Below, one piece after another: positions 45,180-56,851 of a DNA stretch of 64,000 bases. Position 1 is the stretch's first letter, and the number at the start of each line of letters is the position of its first letter. The DNA is from Bromus sterilis. Taxonomy: Eukaryota; Streptophyta; Magnoliopsida; Poales; Poaceae. The position numbers and the translations under genes were made by a program. The notes under the pieces are model-generated. The model was not told the origin of the DNA and made no database searches. It worked only from the letters and a program-made list of their open reading frames with translations. The DNA is taken from NCBI GenBank assembly GCA_950022295.1, contig OX465598.1, forward strand, positions 169,898,001 through 169,962,000, read 5' to 3'.

Positions 45180-48100
45180 TGTAACAGCCCAGTTTTCACA
45201 AAAATTAAAAATTCCGTTTTCGGTGTGAATTGTTTGATTGTCTGATTTGTTTGTGGTGTTTGCATCCCCGATTTATCGATCGACGATTATTTTTACCCCT
45301 CTTATCTCGTACCGGACGGAGACCGACCCTTGCTAACCTGACACTCGACCTTTGCGACACCGGGTTTCACCCGATCACCGTCACGAAAACCGCACGGGAC
45401 AGCCGCAACCAACAGAATGAAAACCCCGTTTAATAATTAAACGGGATATTTTTATAGCGCGCCGAAAAGTGTTCTCGGAACGGTTCCAGCGCGAGGTGAA
45501 CGCCACCGTCTCGACGCGCTGATCGCGCAGTTCGAAGTTTTACCCGAATCGGAGGTCCTGCGGACCCCCGGCGGTCAGAAACGTGAGCACCGCGCGCGCG
45601 AGAGAAAAACCGGTGGTGTTTTTGCAAACTGCCAGCCACCGGGGCTATATAAAGACCACCACAATCCCACCCCTTTCTAGGGTTTCCCTAGCACAAATTT
45701 GCAGCCACACCCCTAGTTTTTCCCCCATTTTCGTCCAGATCCAGTGGTTCGATCCGGACCGTCGGATCCAGATCAGACGCTCCAGATCGCGCCACGTCAA
45801 CGCCTGGCTCCTCTCGCTCCCTCCTCCCCTGCCCGTGGAAGCGCAGCACCCCGCCGCCGCTCCCGCCGGCTTCTAGCAGCCGCCGCCGCCGGCTAGCCGG
45901 AGCCGCGCCCCCGCAGGTCGCCTCCCTTCTCCCCCCCGTTCTCCTTCTCCTTCCTCCTTCCCCTGGTCTCTAACTCTCTCTCCCTCTCGTATGCTTGCGC
46001 CATGGACGCCTCAAGATGAAGCTCGCCGTCGCGCCGTGTTGGACCTCGCCGTGACTGCCCTTGCGCCTCGTAGCTCGTCGGATCCGCCGACCCAGCCGTC
46101 CCCGCGCCCTTCCTTCAACCTCGCCCGCGCCGCCCGAGCACAGCCGCCGCGCGCCATGGCCACTGGCACTCCGAGCTCCGCCGCCGAACGCCTCCGCCCT
46201 TCCCCGTCACCAGGTCCGGCCGCCGCCCCTAGCACGCCTCGCCTGCGGCCCTCCTCCAGCCGCCGGACCCCCCTCGCCGCGCCTCCCCTTCATTGCACGC
46301 CGTCGGGAACCGCCAGGTCTGGCGCCGCGGCGTTCCGAGGTCGGGAACGGGAGGCCTCCCGATCCAGTCGCCCACTCGCTTGCCCGTGCGTGGACCGGCC
46401 AAGTGGGCCGGCCTGCCAGGCGCTAGCCCAGCCGCCCCTCCCAGGCCAGTCTCCTCAAGACGGGCCGAGGCCCATAGTGGTGAGCGCCCCAGCCCTTTTT
46501 TTATTTGTTTTGTTTTGTTTTTTTATCTTTTGAGCAGTAGATTTCGGCCCATTTAGTTTTTTTGTGCTAGTTTTTTTTATTATTTAGGCAGATTGTATTA
46601 GTTTTTTTGCGGTAGCTATAACTTTTCACCGGTAGCTCCGATGGAGACGCTTTCTACATGAAAGTTGCTCCGTTTTGCGCGTAGATTATTAAAATGTTAT
46701 TTGTTGTCATGTTTGACTTTCTTTACTTATTGTTTACCTGCTAATTACAACTGCCTGCGACTGTAAACTGTAACTGCAATAACTTTTTAACCGTTGCTCC
46801 GATTACAATGTTCTTTATATGTAACTTGACTAGAATTGCATGTAGATTGTGTTTGTGCTGTTCTTTCTTGCTAATAAAAATAATAAAATATTTTTTAGGG
46901 CAAAAAAGTACCAAATTCTATTTTTATCGTGGGGTCCGCAATAGTTTGCCATGTATAGGTTTTAACCCCCACTTAAATTGACTAGATTAGGTAGTTTATT
47001 TATGCTTCACCTCTTGCCATGTTTGTGTGCTATGCCATGCTTCTGCACTTTTCCATGTTAATAACCTTTGCTCACCTTCTGTAGCTAAACAACTTTAACC
47101 ATCGTAAAACGTGCGGTATCGTCGTGTGTGACGAGTACTCCACTTAACCTGTTAGTAACCGCTCTCGACGGTAGGTGCGATGTCTCGTGTTGCCTTCTTG
47201 TTGATGCTTGCTTGTGTTTGCCTCGTAGTAATAGATGCTTGTTCGTTGATTGCTTTCAAGTTTTTACCGTCTTGTGTGCTTCCGCGGATACCTTCGGAGA
47301 CGATGCGCGCTTAAGATCAACTACACCTTCGGAACCCGACTTATCAACAGGCAAGGACTATACATTACTTATGATCCATTCTATTTCAACCAGCGGTTTG
47401 CATGCTAGTCTAGGTTAGGTTCGATGTTTGATCCTACCACATGTTTACAGCCTCTTTCAAACCGATACAGCCATGTCCCCTCCCAGCAAACCTTGTACTT
47501 CTATGTTACTATTGCTCGTTGCTCAGCCCCTGCTTAGTATGCATGCTTAGGATGCTACGATGTTACCCTGTTACTCTTTGGGTTGGGATATCACATTATT
47601 ATATTATTGTTGATAATATTGATTATCATAATGTTGACTATATTCGACGAAGGATGGAAGGTCTAGGCTATCCTGCCCCAACGCTTTGTTCCATTCGAGT
47701 CACCTAGGACCCGAGTTCCGGGTATTGGTTTTGAGACTGAGCGTGCCTAACCGCGTGTGGGATTTTATGGGGTCCCCTTTTCTTACCTACCTAGCTTCAA
47801 ACATTTCTAGTGGTGGCCCAAGCTGATTTACCATTTGAAACCGTGTGTGTGCTGGTCGGCCGCCAGTTGTTTACAAACCAATCTGGACCAGTGAGGACAT
47901 AGTTCCCTTGCTGGCCCACTTTGTCCGGCTGAGAACCCGGTGTCCCATGTGTGATTAACCGGCTATCCAAACCTGCGACAGACGGTTGAGACCAGATCGA
48001 GAGCGCGGCCGGCTCCTGAGATGGATGTCGACTCACCAGGGGCCACCCGGATTTGTTCGTTGTTAGTTAGAGGGACCCGTCGTTTCGGATCTCTTGGAAC

Positions 48101-49002
48101 TAAATCATAAAATGGTTGCCTATGATGGGTAGAAACTGAGAGAGATGGGCATGCGTGCGGAGCCTTGTAATGGGCAGTTGGTACACCCCTGCAGGGTTAA
48201 ATCTTTTCGAGAAGCCGTGTCCACGGTTATGGATGACTTGAGACCTACTCCTTGTTCATAGACAACAACAATTGAGATAATCTTAATATAACTTGATCAA
48301 CGTGTGTGTGTGCCTTGACTGCTTCTTCTTCGTCGGGACGCGAAGAGGAGGAGAAGGATAGGATAGGTGTTATTCTTGCGTAAGTAGTTGATAGCAAGAC
48401 TTGTTGGAGGCGATTCCTCATCGAATGATTGGCTTCTTATCTTACTCTTTAGATCGTTAGCCACTTCATAAATGCTAGTGCGGCAACAACCTCACCACTT
48501 ACCACATCCTTACCGTAAACTACTAGTTGTCCTAGAATGACGAGTGATGAAGTCCTTGCTGGGTCAGATGACCACTACAGTTGGATGCTGAGTACCTCTG
48601 TACTCATGATACTACCCCCAAACTCTTTTCAGGGTTCTCGATCGACAACAGGTATGGTGATCGACGTTTCACGTGGAGACTCGACGACGACTAGTTAGGC
48701 GGATCTCGGCGGAGGGCCTGGACCCGTGTGGTTATGGGATCGATGTTTTTCTCTTTGCCAGTAGGCTTTTGTTTGTGGTCTGTACTCAGACATGTACCTT
48801 CCGCTGTTGTATTGTATTTAAGGCAGTTGTATGCGGATTGTATGAGATGTTGTATCCTTGTATCTGTAATGTTGTGATATCATGTTGGAAATCCGGGGCA
48901 TATGGCTGTGTCATATGTCGCGGTGGGACCGATATGTGCTTCGTCCCCGGATCTGGGTGGAAACACCTAGGTCTGGAACAGTACCGCATATCGGGCCTTA
49001 CA
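45180..49002 (+). repeat. LTR3 of the long-LTR array
   Basis: 3823 bp, ends CATATCGGGCCTTACA followed by the target duplication GTTAT at 49003-49007. Same landmarks as LTR2: palindrome at 45425-45445, TATATAAAG near 45647, GC-rich block and donor-like GTGAGC at 46480. Confidence 0.93.
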
Positions 49003-50060
49003 GTTATCCAAACTTTTTATGCAGGCTTGAACTTTACCTTGCGGAACCTGTTAGACTCGGCCGCCGGAGGAACCTTTATGTCAACTACACTTGGTTCTGC
49101 AACAAAAATGCTAGATGAGTTGATGACCAACTATTCCCAATGGCACACCGAACGTGCTCCAAAAGGTAGGAAGGTAAACTCTGTCGGGGAGATTACCTCC
49201 CTAAATGAAAAGGTTGACTTAATTATGTCTCTACTTACCAAGCAACCCTCTATTGATCCTCATGATGTTCGTTTAAATTCTTTGGTTGCTCAAGAATAAT
49301 TAGATGTGAACTTTATTGCTAGAAACAACTTCAACAACAATGCTTATTGGGGTAATTTTTCTAGCAATCCTAGACCGTTTCCATCCAATTATGGGAACAA
49401 CAACACTCATCCTAGTAACAAGAACCCCACTTCTGAACTAGAAAGCATGCTTAGAGACTTTATCACTACCAAAAAAACCTTCAACAAGAGTGTAGAAGAG
49501 AAATTAGCCAAATTAGATAATCTCTCTTTGAAGGTAGATAGCTTAGCCCTTGATGTTGAGATGCTTAAAATTAGAACCTCTCCCCTTGAGGAGAGGAAGG
49601 CCACTCCTATTAATGCTATCCAATTGCAAATTAATTAAAATATTAGGATGATGGCTAAACTTAAAGAAAGATGGGCTAGAGAAAAAGAGGAAGACGATAG
49701 AATTAAGAGCCTTCCTACACACCACACAGTTGCTACTATCCAAATTGTCGAGGACACCCAAACTATGAGCGCCCAACACACTCCTAGTCCCATTGGACCT
49801 ATTAATGGTGATGCCAATACCTCAACCATAGAAGAAAAACCCCTATGAACATAGAGGGTTTCAAACAAGTGAGCCTAGATGACACCACTACCACCTTTGA
49901 TAGTAGTGATATTTATTTTGATAGTTGTACCCTCTCTGAAGTTATTAGCTTGCTGCACAAAATGTCTAGAGACCCCCACACTAGCACACTAATTTTTGCC
50001 TTCACAGATCATATCACTAATGCTCTCATCAAAGCTAGGGAGGAGAAGCTTAGAATATAA
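49003..50060 (+). pseudogene. Athila element A gag, C-terminal part
   Basis: Resumes with IQTFYAGLNFTLRNLLDS and KMLDELMTNYSQWHTER, which in Athila Gag follows the core domain, and continues through NEKVDLIMSLLTKQ and an Asn-rich segment (FNNNAYWGNFSSN). The frame is shared from 49003 to about 49845 but has stops at 49297-49299 and 49636-49638, and then shifts by one; 49845-50060 continues in the next frame to another stop. There is a helical part around ESMLRDFITTKKTFNKSVEE. No zinc knuckle is visible. Confidence 0.75.
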
Positions 50061-50099
50061 GCGTCCATACCTAGGAAGCTAGATGATGATTAGGATCCT

Positions 50100-50564
50100 A
50101 TGATAAAAATTAAATTGAATAACTTCTCTTGCTATGCTTTATGTGATGTTGGAGCTAGTACCTCCGTTATGCCCAAAACAATGTATGATATGTTTGAATT
50201 GAAGCCCTTTGAGCCTTGTTCTTTTCGTGTTCGTCTCTTTGATTCTTCCGTAAAGAAACCTTTGGGGAAGATCGACGATGTTCTTATAATTGTCAATGAC
50301 AATTATGTTCCCGTTGATTTTACTATTATGGACATAGAGTGTGAACCGTTATGTCCGATTATTTTGGGACGTCCTTTTCTTCGCACCGTTGGTGCTGTTA
50401 TTGAAATGAAAGAGGGGAATCTAAAATTTCAATTCCCTCTAAAAAAGGGTATGCAACACTTACCTAGAAAGAAAATCAATTACCTTTTGAGTCCGTTACG
50501 AGGGCTCACTATTCTCTCTCTCTTGATAAAACTTGATTCTTCTTTTGCTTTATGCCTAGCTTAA
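50100..50564 (+). pseudogene. Athila element A protease
   Basis: A 154-codon stretch containing a retropepsin fold: IKIKLNNFSCYALCDVGAST with active-site DVGAS, then SVMPKTMYDMFEL, DNYVPVDFTIMDIE and LGRPFLRTVGAVIEMKEG. It would process the polyprotein. Behind the domain the frame runs only about 35 more codons and stops; no RT follows. The active-site aspartate is kept, so the domain itself looks sound, but the upstream gag frame is broken. Confidence 0.82.
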
Positions 50565-50686
50565 AGGCGTAAAAGAAAGCGCTTGTTGGGAGGAAACCCA
50601 ATATGTTTTTACTTCTGTTTTTAGTGGTCTTGATGATTTTTACTACTGTAGCAACATCATTGTATCTTTATTTTCAAGCTTTGGGC
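50565..50686 (+). other. Post-protease stretch of element A
   Basis: Contains AAGAAAGCGCTT and TTACTACTGTAGCAACATC, both also present in element B at about 53785 and 53860. In B the sequence continues, while here it is cut after CTTTGGGC by the LTR at 50687. No polypurine tract is visible, which argues that the LTR at 50687 is a new insertion and not the 3' LTR of element A. Confidence 0.65.
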
Positions 50687-52341
50687 TGATACGTCCAAAA
50701 CGTATCTATAATTTCTGCTTGCTCCATGCATGTTTTTTGTGATATTGCTATGATCTAGATACACTTTCATACACTTTTGATCATATTTGGACTAACCTAT
50801 TAACTCAGTGCACCACCGTGCCAGTTCCTGTTTTCTGCTGTTTTTCTATTTCAGTTTTCCCCCATATAAAAAGTGCTCCAAAAATTCGGGAAAATTCAGA
50901 TAAAAAATCAGCGTGAAGGAACCTTGCGGAAGAACCTGGGTGGGGCCAGAGGGCCACCACCAGGGGCCCGGGGCTAGGGCTTGGCCTAGGGCTTGGCCTC
51001 CCTAGGGCTTGGCCGCGCTAGGGGGGCGCCTGGACCCCTGGTGGCCCCCCTGGGTGCCCCCCTTCGCCTATATATTCTCCGTCACGGGAAACTTCCGAGA
51101 ACAGACCCCTTTTTAGCGATCTCTCCTCTGTTCCGCCGCCGCCGCGGTTCCGAGATCGGGAGCACCAGAAGACCTCTTCCCGGCACCCTGCCGGAGGGAG
51201 GGCCGACCTCCGGGAGTCTCCTCTCTACCATGGATGCTTCCCGAATGTCTCGTGAGTAGTTTTCCTTGGACCATGGGTCCGTGATCAGTAGCTATGTGAT
51301 GTTCTCCTCCCCTCTTTGTTCTTCATGGTTTAGACCCCGAGAGCTGCCCTACATGATCGAGGCACTTTTGTAATCTTTTCTGCTATTTCTATGCCATGTT
51401 TGATGGGATCTGATGGATTATGAGATTATGTTCAGATTGTGATTGAGTAATATATTTGGTTCTTATCTCTTATATTTTTGTTCCTAAGTAATTCTTGCAT
51501 GTTCTCCGTTGCTGTTTATTGCTTTGGCCAAGTAGTAGGTAGTAACCCCAAGAGGGAATGTTTTGCTCGATTGTGGGTTCATGCCCCCCGATGACACGCT
51601 TGAGTGACAGAAACATGAGTCTAGGGGATGTGTTGTTGCCACAAGGGGGAAAACAACGGTGCTTGTATCCGCGGTTACAAGGATTGTTTACTTTACGCAA
51701 AGTGCTTTTTAATGCAGTTGTGTGTTGTTTTGGGTTTACACTTTGGGTGGGGCTCGCAAATTAATACCAGCGAGATGTTCTGGATAGATATCTCAAGGTG
51801 GATGATTATTAGTAGATGCAGTTGGTTTTCGGTCTACTTATTTTGGCGTACTTCCGGTGCTTTTGAGCCTCTTCCTTTCTTTTGTAGCATAGTTAGCATT
51901 GTGGTGCGTTCATAATCCTGTCAATTGCCCTTCTGTAATTTGTTCACCTCGCATAGCAGTTTTATCGTCTTTTGGGAGAGAGACATCACTAGTGAACATC
52001 ACGTATCCCGGTCCATATCCTCATCACTGTTTACACGCTCATTTACTTTTCTGCTTTTACTTTCAGTTGCTATCATTATCCTTTGTGTTTGATCCTTTGT
52101 GAACAGCAAGACCGGAGAGATTGACAACCTCTCTGAACTTTGTTGGGAACAAAGTTATTTGTGTCTGTGTGCAGGTCCGCATCAGTTGCGCCGCTGACAC
52201 CTACTTATCATCTCCGGAGTCCTACTGGAGACAAACCTTGGTATATTTACTGAGGGAAATTTGCTGTTGTGCTACATCACGCCTTCCACTTGGGGCTCAC
52301 CAATGAAGGGCAAGAAATCATTATCATTACCTCGCACATCA
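50687..52341 (+). repeat. 5' LTR of Athila element B
   Basis: TGATACGTCCAAAACGTATC at the start and CTCGCACATCA at the end, 1655 bp, with the TGAT/ATCA inversion. TATATAT at 51069-51075. Homologous over its length to 13205-14848 and 34054-35702. A left target duplication would be TGGGC at 50682-50686; the partner is not in the window. Confidence 0.9.
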
Positions 52342-52352
52342 AGCCAAATTTC

Positions 52353-52370
52353 TGGCGCCGTTGCCGGGGA
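52353..52370 (+). other. Primer binding site of Athila element B
   Basis: TGGCGCCGTTGCCGGGGA, full complement of the tRNA-Asp 3' end, 11 bases behind the LTR. Confidence 0.93.
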
Positions 52371-52482
52371 CTCCGAGTGCTAAGATAGGGGAGTTGCACA
52401 CTACCCTTTACCTTTGTTTTTTAGTCTTGTTAGTTTACCTTTCAGTTTTTATCTTTCTGTCTTGTATCAAAAATCAAAAAAG

Positions 52483-52500
52483 ATATATATATATATATAG
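52483..52500. repeat. AT dinucleotide microsatellite
   Basis: A run of about eight AT units in the leader of element B, between the primer site and the acidic ORF. Confidence 0.85.
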
Positions 52501-52527
52501 TATGTCTAGTTCCTTACTTGTTAATCA

Positions 52528-53578
52528 ATGTCTAACTTCTTTGAAACTAGATCTTATTGGCATGGAGGATTCACCGAGGATCAGCAAGAATATTACAAGG
52601 AATACAGTTTTTCTCAAAAAGGGATACACTTATGGAGACTCATACATCAATCGTATGAGTATGCTAAAAACTTGTGCTCAATATATAATATATCTTTCTG
52701 CAGGGATGAATCTTGTTGCTTTATGAGGCACAAACACCTTGCTTTCCAATGTGAGTACAATGAGGATGAAACCTTAGCTTCTTATGCTAAGGGAAATTAT
52801 GATTTTTATGATGCAGAACAAATAGAAGAATTTGTTGCTTTTAAGGGTGCCAATGAAATTACTTCTTTTCTTGAAAATATTGATGAAGCCCCTTACAAAT
52901 CTGAGAGTCTTGCTATACTTAACTATTGTTTGGAAAATTATGATGCAAATTATTATATTACTGATCATCTTGAGAGAATCTCTCCCCAAAAGGAAGAGAC
53001 TAATGTTTTGCAGGACTCTATAGAAGAAGAAATTTCTGAACCTGAAAGCTCTTTGGATGAAGAAGTGGAGGAGAGTGACGAACAAAAGGAGGAACAATGG
53101 AGCCATCCATGTCTACCTTCTAATGAGAGTAACTCTTTGACTCTCACCTTATATGAGTATTATGATCGTATGGATTCTTTTGAAATATCCCTTTTTGATG
53201 AAGTTGATGCCTTCTATGCTTATGGCCGTGATGCCACTATGGATGATGCTTACGGATATGAACTTGCTATAGTTCCTCATGTTAAGCATGAATTTTTTTT
53301 CTATCGCACCCACACTTGAGTGTCCTATTATCCTTTTAAAATCTCCAACTCCGGAGAATTTTCCTCTTATCAAAGCTCAATGTGATGGGTTGCATTTATC
53401 TTATGATCCTAAAAACCGTGTTGAAAAAAATACACGTGTGCTTGTAGGTCATGAACAATATGATTTATATGATAGTTATATTCTTGATGTTGTTCATTAT
53501 ATTACTGAAAATTACTTTGAGAGAGGAAAGTTTGGTTATAGAAACTTCCATGCGACAAAACGCCTCTCTCTAAACTAA
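52528..53578 (+). pseudogene. Acidic ORF of unknown function in Athila element B, one frameshift
   Basis: A 263-codon open stretch (52528-53319) starts about 160 bases behind the primer site, where gag is expected, but has no gag motif. It is Glu/Asp-rich, with a Cys/His cluster (CSIYNISFCRDESCCFMRHKH) near residues 50-70 and an acidic middle (DSIEEEISEPESSLDEEVEE). A run of eight T at about 53290 shifts the frame; the next frame continues (LLKSPTPENFPLIKAQCDG, ENYFERGKFGYRNFH) to 53578. The start codon is uncertain because the LTR-proximal part is open in another frame. I do not recognise the family. It may be a protein of non-autonomous Athila elements or a decayed product. No zinc-binding function is claimed. 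Confidence 0.55.
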
Positions 53579-55729
53579 AACTTTCAAAGTTGTTCTTGTT
53601 CCACCTTCCTATGCATGTCACTTTGTGCTTCTTTGATTTATTTTCTTACAAGATGCCAATTCATAGGAAGTGGGTTAGGCTTAAATGTGTTTCAAATTTG
53701 CTTCTTGATGCTCTCTTTTGCTAAAATTCCCATTCTCTTGTGAGAGCATCTTTTATAATCTTTAAGCCTAGCTTAAAGGCATAAAAGAAAGCGCTTTCGG
53801 GAGGCAGCACACAACGAATTTAGGTTTTTCTTTTTGCTTTTGTTGTGTCTTGATGTTTGTTACTACTGTAGCAACATCATTGTATCTTTATTTTTCAGCT
53901 TTGTGCCATGTTATAGCCTCTTATGATAAGGGAAGCAAAAGTTGTGACATGCTGTCCAGAAAACAGATTCTGTCCCTTGACAGAAAAATTCGAATCAAAT
54001 CACCAGATAATCTTTTTGATCTGAATTTTCTTGAAAGCGTGCTCTATACAATTGTGAAACTTTCGTATGTTCTGAGTTTTTTGATTTGAGTTGCCGAAGT
54101 GCCCCTAAAAAATTCTTTACTACCTGTTGTTCTGTTTTTCACAGATTCTGCCACGTTTTGTCTCTCCTAACTTTTGCAAACCTTAAGCTTGCTTTTTCTT
54201 TGCAAAAACTTTTTTTCACTCTTGAGAAACAGTAGATCTTCAAGAATATCTTTATATCCAGTGGGGAAAAATTATTTTATTAAGGGTACTAACCTCTCTA
54301 ATCAGCTTATGATGAGTTATGTATGAAGGGAGTTTTCAAGTGTGCGATGGAAGATGATGAAAGAAGATCCAGGACTGTCAAGCGCGCAAGTTTGGGGATG
54401 CCCCCATGAATCCCCAATAAATATTCAAGGAGACTCAAGAGTCTAAGCTTGGGGATGCCCCCGTGCATCCCCTTCTCCATCAACAATCATCAGTTCGTCC
54501 TTCGTCTCACTATATTTTTATCACTTCATGCGTTATGTGCTATGCTTGGAGCGTCTCGCTCTTAGGTTTTATTTTTAGTTTTCTTTAGTTTTGCTTTATG
54601 TTCATAACAAGTTAGACCCCGTCTTACTTTGTGTGGTAGAGAAACACGCTCCACTTTCAAAATCTAGAACACATCATAGGATTTTACCTGCTTATCTTTT
54701 TGCTGTTGTGTGTTCTTTATCTTTTCATAGCTGCTGCCATGTTTAGTTTTAGTCTTAGTTTGTCTTTAGCAAGAGCCTTGGCTTTTGTTTAGTCTGTTGC
54801 TAGAAGTATTTTTAGTTTTCATATTTATCTTGTTAAAGAGAGTTGGTTGTTGCACTGAGTTGTGTCTTGTCTTGAAAGTAGGTAATTGAGGTTGCTATTT
54901 AATTATAGTAGTAACTTGCAATAGTTTTGAGGTATTGTTGTGAGTAATGTTTGAACTTTTGGTGTCAAGAGCTCTAGCCTATTAGTGATAACCAAACCCC
55001 CATGTTTATTTTCAAAACCTACAAAACCGTGTTTATTTTCAAAACCTACAAAACCAGTTGAGAACTGTAGCTACTAGATGGATCACTAATCTTTGGAGGG
55101 ATCGAATATTAGAGTACACTCACGCACCATGAGTCGAGGATGCGCAAGGATAACCAAACCCCCATACACTCCTCCTCGGGGTACTTGTCTTTTTGTGAAC
55201 CTCCTTATTAGATTGAGAGTTACCGATAATAAGTGCATGAGTTCTTCGGACTAATGTAAGTATTGAAAGTTGACACTTCCACCTTCCCATATTTTGCTAG
55301 CCTCTCCCATGCCGTGCATTGCCTTCTTCTCACTCCGAGAGTTGGTGTCCGCCTTTGCCGGTACATCCACCCTTGGCATGATACGCTCTGTCATCATAAA
55401 CCACCTTATATCTTTCCTCAAAACAGCCACCATACCTACCTATCAAGGCATTTCCATAGCCTTTCCGAGATATATTGCCATGCAACATCCACCTCTTCAT
55501 GACTTGATCTTCATGTCATACGTGTTCCTGCTACACTGGCAGCGACATACATTGCATACATCATGATAGTTACATCTTCTTTATGATTTTGAGTACCTTG
55601 TAAAGTGTGAAAGATCTCCTTTACCTTCTTGTAAAATAGAGTGTTGCCCTTAAGTGAGGAAAAGATCCCAAAGTGGACACAATAAAAGATCCCAAAGAGG
55701 ACAAATGAGAGTTAAATAGAAAGAGCCAA
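53579..55729 (+). other. Non-coding 3' internal region of Athila element B
   Basis: About 2.1 kb with no credible ORF. It holds a copy of the post-protease stretch of element A (53760-53900), two AAGCTTGGGGATGCCC-like phrases (54390 and 54450) and a direct repeat of CCGTGTTTATTTTCAAAACC-like sequence near 54998-55055. It ends at 55729, the left target duplication (GCCAA, 55725-55729) of the Tat element. Confidence 0.65.
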
Positions 55730-56176
55730 TGACGAGGGGGTGACCCCACGACTCCTATGGATGAGCCTACCCGGTGTACCCAAAGACAGAAGGCCCACAG
55801 AGATGCCGCCAGGGCCCAGCCTTGGCCCACTAGTAGCACCGACGTAGGAGTCCGAGACTCATAAGGAAGGTGCAAACCTGCCGTACGGCACAAGATCATG
55901 GTTAGGAAACCTAATTTGTAATCCCCGACGGACTCCCCGAGACCTAGCCTAGTATATAAGGGCTAGGAGGGGATACGTCGAGATCAAGCAATACACAATC
56001 TGTAACGCTATCCTTGTGCGCACTAGCCTTGGCTTCCCTGTAATCTCCATCTACAATCAATAATATCGACCTGGAACGTATCCTCCTGTTAGCCGACGAG
56101 CTATCGTCCAACCTGTGCCTCTGATGACTAACCCAGGGTCCCTGACCATGGGATTTTCCGGTGTACATCCCCGTCA
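55730..56176 (+). repeat. 5' LTR of the Tat element
   Basis: 447 bp, TGACGAGGGGGTGACC to CATCCCCGTCA. A TATATAAGG box lies at about 55953. Closely similar to the 3' LTR. Confidence 0.92.
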
Positions 56177-56178
56177 AT

Positions 56179-56193
56179 TGGCGCCGTCTGTGG
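56179..56193 (+). other. Primer binding site of the Tat element
   Basis: TGGCGCCGTCTGTGG two bases behind the LTR; the first nine bases match the tRNA-Asp complement and the whole phrase is typical for Tat-clade elements. Confidence 0.8.
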
Positions 56194-56851
56194 AACTACA
56201 CAGGTTGGAATTATGATCTCGGCGGTTCCGTCTTCAGCAAACCATGACTCAAGAGCAAGAACCAGATGTAATCCACCCGAAGAATTCAAGATCACGGCAA
56301 ACAACTCTGCCGCCCCAACGAGATCGCTCAGCCGGCAGCCGTGCCAAGACCAATACTACGATGGCAATCAAAACCACCTCCAGCGAAAGAGAACTCGACG
56401 ACCCAAAAGAAATGCACGAGGGTTCCACATGGAGATCCCGATCGACGAGCTACAGCACGAAGCAGAGGGCTTGCCGACCACTCGATGACCCACCGCCACC
56501 CAGGCACCCGCCGCGCAACAAGATACTGACTCCGAGCTCTAGATCAGCGATCTCCAAGATCATTGCCAACGAGGAAGAAACCGACGACCGAGAAGACAGG
56601 CGCGAGGATTCTACGAAGAGACCCCACTCGACGAGTCGAACTATACAGCCACGCGCTCGCCGACCACTCGATGACCCGCCGACGCGCAGACAGCTGTCGC
56701 CCGCCAGGACAGCGACTCCGAGACTCGGACCGGCGAATACTACGACCCAGATCGAAGACCAGAAGAATTCACCAATCTCATAAAGAACCAGAATCTAAGC
56801 GAGGGGATCAAAATTGACCCGCGAGTTCACGAGCACCCAGCGGATCACGCG
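56194..56851 (+). pseudogene. Gag remnant of the Tat element with an internal duplication
   Basis: No long continuous frame. Two related blocks about 190 bases apart (about 56410-56490 and 56605-56680) both encode an ARGF--E-P-DE pattern ending in PTTR, and share CCGACCACTCGATGACCC. Just before the RT fragment an EEFTNLIKNQNLSEGIKID phrase looks like the start of the capsid region, cut short. So most of gag and all of protease are deleted at about 56830. Confidence 0.5.

Larger units (their letters stand above)
36337..49002 (+). mobile_element. Tandem three-LTR array of a long-LTR, tiny-internal-region element
   Basis: LTR1 36337-40143, internal 40144-40748, LTR2 40749-44574, internal 44575-45179, LTR3 45180-49002. 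Each LTR opens TGTAACAGCCCAGTTTT and ends ATCGGGCCTTACA; each internal region is 605 bases and starts with a tRNA-iMet primer site. One 5-bp target duplication GTTAT (36332-36336 and 49003-49007) bounds the whole array, and Athila gag continues on both sides. The internal regions have no gag or pol, so the family is non-autonomous, like large retrotransposon derivatives. Long LTR, iMet site and LTR start would fit a Tekay/Del-type chromovirus origin, but no coding sequence confirms it. Confidence 0.92.
34054..50686 (+). mobile_element. Athila element A with gag and protease only, split by a long-LTR array
   Basis: LTR 34054-35702, primer site, gag start 35863-36336, inserted array 36337-49002, rest of gag and protease 49003-50564, and then a 3' region interrupted at 50687 by another Athila LTR. 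After protease the sequence passes directly to a short non-coding stretch that is also found at 53765-53900 of element B, with no RT, RNase H or integrase between. This makes it a non-autonomous derivative, in the manner described for Sabrina-like elements depending on WHAM-like partners (family names from recall). The remainder and the 3' LTR would lie beyond the window. Confidence 0.78.

Noticed and set aside
50565..52341. LTR at 50687 as 3' LTR of element A
   Set aside because: No polypurine tract precedes it, a primer site follows it, and the interrupted stretch continues further in element B, so it is better read as the 5' LTR of a new insertion. I cannot fully exclude a tandem arrangement.
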